From assembly GCA_947259185.1 (NCBI GenBank), contig CAMYKT010000016.1, positions 1 to 39,650 of the forward strand: a stretch of DNA of 39,650 nucleotides, in the 5' to 3' direction. This stretch comes from an uncultured Methanobacteriaceae archaeon (lineage in GTDB: Archaea > Methanobacteriota > Methanobacteria > Methanobacteriales > Methanobacteriaceae). Positions within the stretch are counted from its first letter, which is position 1; every line of letters begins with the position of its first letter. Below the pieces are notes generated by a model. It did not search any database. It was given only the letters and a program-made list of their open reading frames with translations, and had not been told where the DNA came from. Positions 32,934 to 39,650 of this stretch are shown piece after piece. A program made the position numbers and the translations under genes.

Positions 32934-34877
32934 ATGAAAAAAATTTATACTACCTGCACCAGGGACTGCCCGGGTTCCTGCAGCATAGAGGCCCGGGTAG
33001 ATCAAGGAAAAATAAAATCTTTGCATGGAAACCGGAAACATCCCATAACTGCAGGTTTTTTATGTATAAATACGGCGCATTATCTTCAAAATCGTTTTTA
33101 CAGTCACCAACGTATTTTAAATCCATTAAAAAAAGTTGAAGATTCATGGGAACAGATACAATGGGATGAAGCTCTTGATTTAGCTGCCATGAAACTTCAG
33201 GATATTGCAGAAGAATATGGTAGTAATTCTATTTTATATTATCAGGGCTTTGGGGCTAGAACTGCTCTTAGATTACTTAACAATCGGTTTTTCAATTTAA
33301 TGGGAGGAGTAAGCACTCTTAATGGGACTCTTTGTGGTGGGACGGGTCAGGCCGGACAAGAAATGGATATGGGCCTTAGAATATCCCATGATCCTCTGGA
33401 TCATCTAAATAGTAAGGCCATTATAATATGGGGTCGTAATCCGGCTGTAACTGATATTCATTTATGGAGAATCCTTTTAAAAGCCAGAAAAAAGGGCACG
33501 TCCCTGGTGGTTATTGATCCGGTTAAAACCATCAGTGCCTGCAACTGTGATTTATTCCTTCAACCCAAACCTGGATCAGATCCCTATCTTGCCCTGGCAG
33601 TATCCCGGATTATAGTTGAAGGCCACCGGCATAACCTGGAATTTATTGATAAACACACAATTAATTTTTCTAAATTCAAAAAATTATTAGACCACTACTC
33701 TTTAGAAGAACTATCTAAGCATTGTGATGTTCCCCTGGAGAAAATCATTAAACTGGCCAATATATATGCTTCTGGAACAAGCAGCATCATTGCCGGCTGG
33801 GGGGTGCACCGCTATTATCAGGGGCATCTCAGTCTAAGGTACATGGATGCCCTGGCAGCCCTCAGTGGCAATATTGGTGTTTCTGGAGGGGGAGTAAGCC
33901 AGGGATTTGATGAATACGCTTACTTTGATGAAAAATGGAAAGGAGATGAATTGGCCACAAATTCCCGTAAAATACCCATGCCTCTTATTGGTGAGGCTAT
34001 TTTAAATGCCAGAAATCCCCCTATAAAAATGATTGTGGTTACTGCTGGCAATCCTCTGGCCATGGCCCCGAATTCCACTAAGGTTAAAAAAGCATTTAAA
34101 AAGGTAGAATACTGTATGGTAATGGACCAGGTAATAAATGACACCGGCCAGGAAGCAGACTTGTTTTTACCCACCACCACATTTCTGGAAGATATGGATT
34201 TGGTGGGGAGCTATGGTCATAATTACATTTCACCCCTTAATCCGGTGGTAAACCCCCGGGGAGAGGCCCGTTCAGAATTATGGATATTTCAGGAACTTGC
34301 TAATCGACTTGGTTTTAAAAATGAAATGAAAGGAAGCCCCTATTTCTGGCTAAAAAGGATAGCCCGTCCAGTTATAGAAAAAGGTTTTATTCTGGATGAT
34401 CTTCTAAAAAAACCAGTTAGGCTGCCAGAGATTCCATTTACTCCCTATGGGAATAAAAAATTTTTTACTTCTTCTGGTAAATTTGAGTTTGTATCGGAAC
34501 TTCCTGAAGAGGATTTTTCAAAAAAAGAATATGATTTGCATTTATTATCTATAATGCCTTCCTGGTGGGTTGGCTCAGAGATACCAAATGGTGAACATGT
34601 AAAAGAATTTTTAGAGGTAATGATCCATCCTGAACTGCTGGATAAACATGGAATAGAAAATGGAGAAATAATAATTCTGGAGTCCCCTACAGGTAAGCTT
34701 AAAGTCAGAGTAAATGCCAGCAAAAACACCAGAAAAGATGTGGTGGTAACTTACCGGGGTGGCTGGGTAAAATATAATAAAGGAATAAACGTATTAACCC
34801 GGGATATGATAAGTCAGGAAGGACAGGGTACTCCTTTTTATGAAACCAGAGTTAGAATGAAAAAATTAGTTTTTTAA
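32934..34877 (+). CDS. Molybdopterin oxidoreductase of unknown substrate (DMSO-reductase superfamily)
   Basis: 647 residues. An N-terminal [4Fe-4S] site is visible: C8, C12 and C16 (TCTRDCPGSCS), with a fourth at about C43 (GFLC). The bis-MGD domains follow with VVIDPVKT and NPLAMAPN, and a C-terminal dinucleotide-binding domain starts near residue 535 (PSWWVGSEIPNG). The expected metal ligand is the Cys in NGTLCGGTGQAG near residue 138. Formate dehydrogenases have Sec/Cys-His here; this protein has Cys-Gly, so formate is not a safe call. No signal peptide, so cytoplasmic. No ribosome site before the ATG. Family cousins include uncharacterised MopB-type enzymes, thiosulfate reductase and assimilatory nitrate reductase. 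Position after nif and a ferredoxin is notable. Confidence 0.75.
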   Translation: MKKIYTTCTRDCPGSCSIEARVDQGKIKSLHGNRKHPITAGFLCINTAHYLQNRFYSHQRILNPLKKVEDSWEQIQWDEALDLAAMKLQDIAEEYGSNSILYYQGFGARTALRLLNNRFFNLMGGVSTLNGTLCGGTGQAGQEMDMGLRISHDPLDHLNSKAIIIWGRNPAVTDIHLWRILLKARKKGTSLVVIDPVKTISACNCDLFLQPKPGSDPYLALAVSRIIVEGHRHNLEFIDKHTINFSKFKKLLDHYSLEELSKHCDVPLEKIIKLANIYASGTSSIIAGWGVHRYYQGHLSLRYMDALAALSGNIGVSGGGVSQGFDEYAYFDEKWKGDELATNSRKIPMPLIGEAILNARNPPIKMIVVTAGNPLAMAPNSTKVKKAFKKVEYCMVMDQVINDTGQEADLFLPTTTFLEDMDLVGSYGHNYISPLNPVVNPRGEARSELWIFQELANRLGFKNEMKGSPYFWLKRIARPVIEKGFILDDLLKKPVRLPEIPFTPYGNKKFFTSSGKFEFVSELPEEDFSKKEYDLHLLSIMPSWWVGSEIPNGEHVKEFLEVMIHPELLDKHGIENGEIIILESPTGKLKVRVNASKNTRKDVVVTYRGGWVKYNKGINVLTRDMISQEGQGTPFYETRVRMKKLVF

Positions 34878-34929
34878 ATAATTCGTAATTTTACAGTTTT
34901 ATGGGAAAAATAATATTTTTTAAGGAATA

Positions 34930-36024
34930 TTATCTTTCCAATTCTCCTGCAATGAATTTATCAACTTTTTCTGCTGCTATATCGTCTGTAAACTGTTCTG
35001 GGGGGTGTTTCATGGTATATGATGATATGGATGTTAAAACACCGCCTATTCCTCGATTCAAAGCTAATTTACAGCACCTTACAGCATCAATTACGCATCC
35101 TGCAGAGTTAGGGGAATCTTCTACACTAAGGCGAAGCTCAATTTCCATGGGAACATCACCGAAGGTTCTACCTTCCATTCGCAGGAAACATATCTTATTG
35201 TCCTGCTGCCAGGGCACATAGTCACTGGGACCGATATGGATATTATGGGGATCCATCCTTTCGCCTAATACTGATTGGACAGCTTCTGTTTTTGATTCTT
35301 TTTTAGAATCTAAGCGATCCCGATTAAGCATGTTAAGAAAATCAGTGTTTCCACCAGTATTTATTTGATAAGTACGATCTAACTTCACTCCTCGTTCCCG
35401 GAAAAGATTGGCTAAGGTACGGTGAGTAATGGTAGCTCCAATTTGGGCCTTAATATCATCTCCCACAATAGGAATGCCTTTTTTCTCAAATTTAGCAGCC
35501 CATTGGGGGTCACTGGCTATAAAAACAGGCATGTTGTTAATGAAAGCTACACCTGCATCCAAACAGCACTGGGCATAGTAGCGGCTGGCTTCTTCAGATC
35601 CCACCGGTAAGTAACTTAATACTACTTCCGCACCACTATTTTGTAAAATTTCCACTACATCAACTGGTTCTTCATCAGCAACTAAAAAGGTGTAATCATC
35701 TTCATAGTTATCCATATGGGTGGCCACACCATCCAGAATATGCCCCATGGATACTTTAACTCCACTGGAGGGTATATTATCGCAGAAAACCTCAGTGCAG
35801 TTGGGTCGGGCAAAAATAGCCTCATTGACATCTTTACTTACTTTTCGTTTGTCTACATCAAAAGCTGCCACCACCTCTATATCACTGGGAAGATATCCTC
35901 CTATATCCCAATGCATGAGTCCAATGGCATCTCTTGCGTCTTTATCCTGGTAGTAATGTATTCCTTGGATGAGGGAACTTGCACAATTACCCACACCGAT
36001 TATTGCTATTTTTATTTTATCCAA
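34930..36024 (-). CDS. ino1: Myo-inositol-1-phosphate synthase
   Basis: NAD-dependent conversion of glucose-6-phosphate to myo-inositol-1-phosphate for inositol-containing archaeal ether lipids (and possibly di-myo-inositol phosphate). About 364 residues. The Rossmann motif IGVGNCASSLIQGIHYY is at the N-terminus. Other family segments are YLPVGSEEASRYYAQCCLDAGVAFINNMP, GDDIKAQIGATITHRTLA, and QINTGGNTDFLNM. An in-frame GTG at 36033 lies in AAGGTG, the likely ribosome site. The TTG at 36024, six bases downstream, is then the start; GTG remains possible. It is convergent with the oxidoreductase gene. Confidence 0.92.
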   Translation of the reverse strand: MDKIKIAIIGVGNCASSLIQGIHYYQDKDARDAIGLMHWDIGGYLPSDIEVVAAFDVDKRKVSKDVNEAIFARPNCTEVFCDNIPSSGVKVSMGHILDGVATHMDNYEDDYTFLVADEEPVDVVEILQNSGAEVVLSYLPVGSEEASRYYAQCCLDAGVAFINNMPVFIASDPQWAAKFEKKGIPIVGDDIKAQIGATITHRTLANLFRERGVKLDRTYQINTGGNTDFLNMLNRDRLDSKKESKTEAVQSVLGERMDPHNIHIGPSDYVPWQQDNKICFLRMEGRTFGDVPMEIELRLSVEDSPNSAGCVIDAVRCCKLALNRGIGGVLTSISSYTMKHPPEQFTDDIAAEKVDKFIAGELER

Positions 36025-36033
36025 TTGAAACAC

Positions 36034-36450
36034 CTTAATCTCTTAAAAAATGCGCATGTAATTCTAAAATTAATATCATAAATATAAGCTTCTAATTTTA
36101 ATCTAAATTCCATTTGATTTACTTTATATTATGATAAGATATAATTTACCCTTAAAAATGTTTATTAACTTAGTTTTTATTTAGAACAATATAATAGTTA
36201 TGGTCAAATATAAATCATTTACTTCCTAATCTGCTGTATCAAATATTAAATGTTTCGATTAAACCTGTTTTTTAATATAGGCTATTAAGGAGGATAATAA
36301 CAGCAGATTTATTTTATTTTATTATTATAATTATTTTTTATTGGAAATAATCTCTAAATAATTAGTTTATTTTAAAAAAAATACTCCATTAATTTATAGG
36401 TTTAAATGAGAACAAAATTAATGGATTAATTAATTCTATATTTTCATTTT
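36034..36450. other. AT-rich gene-free interval upstream of ino1
   Basis: About 417 bp with no supported gene. It contains a nested inverted repeat (36228-36309, entered separately) and an isolated AAGGAGG (36287-36293) with no usable start codon after it. The rest is homopolymeric A/T. It should hold the ino1 promoter and the 3' end of the leftward membrane-protein gene. Confidence 0.5.
36228..36309. repeat. Nested inverted repeat with orphan ribosome-binding sequence
   Basis: Outer arms AATCTGCTGT (36228-36237) and ACAGCAGATT (36300-36309) are perfectly complementary over 10 bp. Inner arms ATATTAAA (36243-36250) and TTTAATAT (36271-36278) pair over 8 bp with a 20-nt loop. AAGGAGG (36287-36293) lies between the inner and outer 3' arms. 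It could be a structured RNA or a protein-binding site; no function is recognised. Confidence 0.5.
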
Positions 36451-37389
36451 CTAGATTAAAACTACCCTTAAAAATACAAATAACCACCAGAATATCATTA
36501 AAATAGTACTTTTTTTAAGGGGAAGTGATTCAGGGGAAATACTTTTAAAATTAGAATTCAAATTCCAGTGGAGTATCACGATAAAGAGAAGCAAAAGGGT
36601 GGCAATACCTCCCAGAATATTTCGAGGATTTTGGGAGTAACTGAATATCCACATAACTGCGGTAATAATTATCCCCACCCCCAGGAGTGTATTAACTGAA
36701 GATATAACCTTAAGGGTTACCTGGAGTGTTTCATTTGATTTTCGGGATTTAATTAGTAGAGTGTAGATCACCATAAATACTCCCAGTGCTATAATAATTC
36801 CTAAAAATTGTGGGAAGACTTCCACCACCGGCACCTGGAAAAAACCAGCTTTTAAAATGGGTAATAGTAAAATAGCATTTAATGATTCATCTGGGGGAAA
36901 AGTTTCAATATCTCCTATTGCCAGGGAATAAATGCCCTGATTTTCATTATTAAATACTCTAATGTAGTAAGTACCTGCCGGGACGGTCTGGTTAAATTCA
37001 GGACCTTTAAGGTAACTATCTCCTCCAAAAGGTTCAAAAAAGACTTCCCAATCAAAATTATTTCCATCTAAACTGGCCAGTATATTCTGATTTTCATCTA
37101 AAATCTCAGCAGATACCAGTTTCTCACCGGATCCGGGAGTATCAGGAACCAGCAAATTAACATATAATCTGAACTCTTCCTTGCTACTTATTTTATAATA
37201 AGCTGGATTTCCATTAAGATCTCCATAAAATGCCTGGGAAATCTCAGGATTACTCACCACAATAGGGTTTTCCAGGGAACTACTATCACTGGCTAAACGA
37301 GGCTGGTGAGCAATGGAAAAAGATAGGGATAAAAAAATAATTAAAATAATTATAAATGTTGCCTTTTTAAAATCATTCCTCCGGTTCAT
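36451..37389 (-). CDS. Membrane protein with extracellular PPC-like beta domain
   Basis: 312 residues. A signal peptide or anchor is at 10-27. An extracytoplasmic domain of about 130 residues follows, with a pattern like pre-peptidase C-terminal (PPC) beta-sandwiches (YGDLNGNPAYYKIS ... VPAGTYYIRVFNNENQGIYSLAIGD). Four or five transmembrane helices follow (about 188-212, 228-247, 258-276, 293-312). The function is unknown; a surface sensor or anchor is an inference. The ATG at 37389 has no upstream site. GGAGG lies inside the first codons and is followed by an out-of-frame ATG of 8 codons only, so the gene may be read from a leaderless message. Confidence 0.6.
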   Translation of the reverse strand: MNRRNDFKKATFIIILIIFLSLSFSIAHQPRLASDSSSLENPIVVSNPEISQAFYGDLNGNPAYYKISSKEEFRLYVNLLVPDTPGSGEKLVSAEILDENQNILASLDGNNFDWEVFFEPFGGDSYLKGPEFNQTVPAGTYYIRVFNNENQGIYSLAIGDIETFPPDESLNAILLLPILKAGFFQVPVVEVFPQFLGIIIALGVFMVIYTLLIKSRKSNETLQVTLKVISSVNTLLGVGIIITAVMWIFSYSQNPRNILGGIATLLLLFIVILHWNLNSNFKSISPESLPLKKSTILMIFWWLFVFLRVVLI

Positions 37390-37436
37390 ATTATTATTTT
37401 TATATTAAATATTTAATAAATATTTGGCTTAACAAT

Positions 37437-38276
37437 CTACAGATAAATCACCGTACCGGTGTAAGCATAATTCAACCTGTCCTTTAAAACTTCTTTTAAA
37501 ATATTATAAGATTTTTCGGAGGTGCAGTGTCCAGTATAAATCATTTCTACAGGATATTCTGCTATTTTTTCCCCAATTTTTTTAATATGAGTGGAATAAT
37601 CTTTTTTTTGGCTAAATTCAGTGGGATAAATTAGATGAAAACCACCAATAATGGCCTTGATATGTTTTTGAGGGAAAAGATTACAGGCGGTTTCTATCAT
37701 ATTAAGTATGCCCTGATGGGAACATCCACTTATAATGATTATCTTATCCTTTTCTTCCAATATCATTAATAATTCATGATCAAAATCATCCCGGACCATT
37801 TTTCCATTTTTCATCTTATATAAACCGTTATTATCCTGGCGAGAATCATACTTTTGGATAATGGAGCTAATGAGGTGTATTCCTGGCAAAACTTCCCTAT
37901 TTTCTCTTATGTATTTCAATCGTAAGCTATTTTTTTCTAGAACATCAATATCCAGATTAATTTCTTGGGGGGATAGGGGATCATTTAGCCTATAATATTT
38001 CCCTAATGGTTTTAAATAAACTTCTGAATTTTTATTTTCTTTAAAAAAAGTTTTTAATCCTCCTCCATGGTCATAATGTCCATGGGAGATAACAGCCAGG
38101 TCAATATTGTTTAGATCGATACCCATTTTTTGGGCATTATAGGCAAAAGATTCACTGGCCCCCATATCAAAAAGAATATTATATTCTTCTTTATGGATGT
38201 GAAAAGACAGCCCATGTTCATTAATTAAAGGAGATCCTTCCTTTTTTTTATCATCCCTTAAAGTGCTGATAATCAA
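37437..38276 (-). CDS. MBL-fold metallo-hydrolase, MJ0301-like (RFA-P/dihydropteridine-related family)
   Basis: 279 residues with the metallo-beta-lactamase metal site SHGHYDHGGG near residue 64, and later ISGCSHQGILNM, IIGGFHLIYP and YTGHCTSEKS. This arrangement fits the family often annotated as 7,8-dihydropterin-6-methyl-4-(beta-D-ribofuranosyl)aminobenzene 5'-phosphate synthase, tied to methanopterin work in methanogens; that activity is not firmly proven. The start is TTG at 38276 with GAGGT seven bases before it; no ATG is available. A 272-bp gap separates it from the divergent mmp10-like gene. Confidence 0.7.
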   Translation of the reverse strand: MIISTLRDDKKKEGSPLINEHGLSFHIHKEEYNILFDMGASESFAYNAQKMGIDLNNIDLAVISHGHYDHGGGLKTFFKENKNSEVYLKPLGKYYRLNDPLSPQEINLDIDVLEKNSLRLKYIRENREVLPGIHLISSIIQKYDSRQDNNGLYKMKNGKMVRDDFDHELLMILEEKDKIIIISGCSHQGILNMIETACNLFPQKHIKAIIGGFHLIYPTEFSQKKDYSTHIKKIGEKIAEYPVEMIYTGHCTSEKSYNILKEVLKDRLNYAYTGTVIYL

Positions 38277-38466
38277 TGGGTTTACCTCATAACTAATTAA
38301 TAGTGATTATGTTATGATGCTTCTAATTATATAAATCCAGACCTCTCACAATAATGCAATGGAGAATCTGGGCCCTTCAATTTAATTATTATTCTTATAA
38401 ATCGGGTAATATCTTAAACTGCACTTATTTATTATCATTATTATTAATTTTACTCATATTTACTTA

Positions 38467-38476
38467 GATTATATAT
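38467..38476 (+). promoter_or_regulatory. Probable TATA box of the mmp10-like gene
   Basis: GATTATATATGG lies about 75 bases before the ATG at 38549. It predicts a transcription start near 38500 and a leader of about 50 nt containing AGGG before the start codon. Confidence 0.4.
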
Positions 38477-38548
38477 GGAGTACTCTTAAGATTCATTTTT
38501 GGGAAAAAGTATTATTGGGAGGTCAGATATAATTATTCTAGGGTTAAA

Positions 38549-39650
38549 ATGCAAATTTTTACCGATGTGCATGGCAGATGTGGCATAGATTGTGGAGGGT
38601 TTTGTGAGTTTTGTTTTTATAAAAACGTGGACTTCAATAATTTAAAACCAACAGGGTGCATAAACTGCCCTCCCTATGAAGTAGGTTGTGATTATTGTAA
38701 AAATATTGCAGATAGAGTATCTCAGAATTATAAACCTCTTTATCAAGTTTTAGAAAACCTGGTGAAAAAATTTTCTCAGATAAATTGGAGTATGTTGCGT
38801 CCTGAGGATTTACAGATCCTGGTAATTGGCGGTGCAGATATACTTAACTACCCTGAATTGCAAGAACTGGTTTTGAAAATAAAAGAGCTACCTTTTTCCC
38901 TTCATTTGGGATATACCAGTGGAAAACCTATAAAAAATGAAATCATGGCTGAGAAACTTATTTCATGGGGGGTGGATGAAGTAAGCTTCTCAGTATTTTC
39001 CACTAATCCTCAATTGAGAAGAAAATGGATGAGAGATTCTAATCCTGATGAGTCCATTAAAGGCTTCAAAATCTTCTGTGAAAACATTGATCTCAATGCA
39101 TCTGCTGTAATTATTCCTGGGGTAAATGACGGAGATCAACTAATTGAAACCTGCACAAATTTAGAAAAATGGGGTGTTAAATCATTTACCTTAAGAAGAT
39201 TTGCAAATTTCAACTATCAGGGATTGATACTGAATAAAAAAGCTATATTAGACGGAAAAACTCCCCAGACCTATAAAGAATTTCAATCATTAGTCCGCAA
39301 AATTTCTGATGAATTTTCTTTCAAAGTGATTAGTTTTCCACTTTATCAGCACAAAATAGATTTACCATTCGCTATTTTGAAAAAAAAGAACCATAATATA
39401 CTTAAAGAATTACCTAAAATCAATAAAGAAGCTTCAGTTTTAACCAGCAAGTTAGCTTCTCCTTTTTTAGTAGAATTTTTTGAATTAGTTGATGATGCGA
39501 ATATGGTAAATGTGGTTACTCTTGAAAAAGAAATAGCTGATTTAATTACTCATGAAGATTTAAAGTTATTGGACCTTGCAGAAGTCAAATCGAATGTGGT
39601 TATCCCTGGAGGGGCTATGGTTCATGATAAAGAAGTTGAGAAAATTTTAG
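38549..39650 (+). CDS. mmp10: Mmp10-like radical SAM protein (McrA arginine methyltransferase), 3' end missing
   Basis: The frame runs open to the right edge: 367 codons with no stop. The radical SAM cysteines are C15, C19 and C22 (DCGGFCEFC, C-x3-C-x2-C). They are followed by a second Cys cluster GCINCPPYEVGCDYC, as known in Mmp10. ILVIGGADILNYPELQ, VDEVSFSVFSTNP and SAVIIPGVNDGDQL continue the barrel. Mmp10 is a cobamide-dependent enzyme that C-methylates an arginine near the active site of methyl-coenzyme M reductase; the call rests on the N-terminal cysteine layout. AGGG precedes the ATG. Only the C-terminal part is missing. Confidence 0.85.
   Translation, partial: MQIFTDVHGRCGIDCGGFCEFCFYKNVDFNNLKPTGCINCPPYEVGCDYCKNIADRVSQNYKPLYQVLENLVKKFSQINWSMLRPEDLQILVIGGADILNYPELQELVLKIKELPFSLHLGYTSGKPIKNEIMAEKLISWGVDEVSFSVFSTNPQLRRKWMRDSNPDESIKGFKIFCENIDLNASAVIIPGVNDGDQLIETCTNLEKWGVKSFTLRRFANFNYQGLILNKKAILDGKTPQTYKEFQSLVRKISDEFSFKVISFPLYQHKIDLPFAILKKKNHNILKELPKINKEASVLTSKLASPFLVEFFELVDDANMVNVVTLEKEIADLITHEDLKLLDLAEVKSNVVIPGGAMVHDKEVEKIL

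Noticed and set aside
32934..34877. Formate dehydrogenase alpha subunit
   Set aside because: The metal-ligand Cys is followed by Gly-Gly rather than His, and no FdhB-type subunit or formate transporter is next to it.

Overview
The window is archaeal and most probably comes from a mesophilic, low-GC member of the Methanobacteriales (Methanobacterium-like). The evidence is ribosomal protein L10e, the rare methanogen-type seryl-tRNA synthetase, a KEOPS Pcc1 subunit, archaeal Trm56, MfnA (methanofuran pathway), the start of an Mmp10-like radical SAM protein (McrA arginine methylation), and a methanogen-order nif cluster (nifH-I1-I2-D-K-E-N-X) preceded by a perfect NrpR-type operator. Many genes use GGTGA-type Shine-Dalgarno sites. 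No rRNA, tRNA, CRISPR array, insertion sequence or prophage was seen.

Layout. 1-2413: 3' part of a repeat-rich surface adhesin (DUF11 repeats, C-terminal anchor), open at the left edge. 2461-9362: housekeeping genes: pyrC; a TmcAL-like nucleotidyltransferase overlapping an FKBP isomerase; two small membrane proteins; then serS, pcc1 and a cooC-like ATPase, all leftward. 9697-16401: rpl10e, ppsA, mfnA, fumarase beta subunit, upp, and an unexpected membrane-anchored PQQ-type sugar dehydrogenase-like protein. 16470-22342: trm56; cobS and a CbiS-like fusion (cobamide salvage); a small MJ1244-like protein; larC; queC; and a membrane-anchored putative OB-fold protein. 22448-24169: pycB, leftward and divergent from the nif cluster.

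24540-34877: the nif region. nifH and nifDK encode Mo-type nitrogenase (key ligands present, no delta-subunit gene). nifI1/nifI2 encode the PII-like post-translational switch. nifE, nifN and nifX serve cofactor assembly. A 2[4Fe-4S] ferredoxin and an unassigned molybdopterin oxidoreductase follow in the same direction. nifB and Mo-transport genes are not in the window. 34930-39650: inositol-1-phosphate synthase, an AT-rich gap with a nested inverted repeat, a membrane protein with an extracellular beta domain, an MBL-fold hydrolase, and the mmp10-like gene cut by the right edge.

Central carbon genes (ppsA, pycB, fumB) fit the incomplete reductive TCA route of methanogens. The most unusual points are the abrupt codon-usage switch and dimeric repeat structure in the adhesin, the oxidoreductase/ferredoxin pair appended to nif, the TmcAL-like enzyme in an archaeon, the PQQ-dehydrogenase homologue in a methanogen, the nifI2 initiation site that points at an ATA codon, and a structured AT-rich intergenic element near 36.2-36.3 kb. 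All functional calls come from motif recognition by eye; no database search was run.
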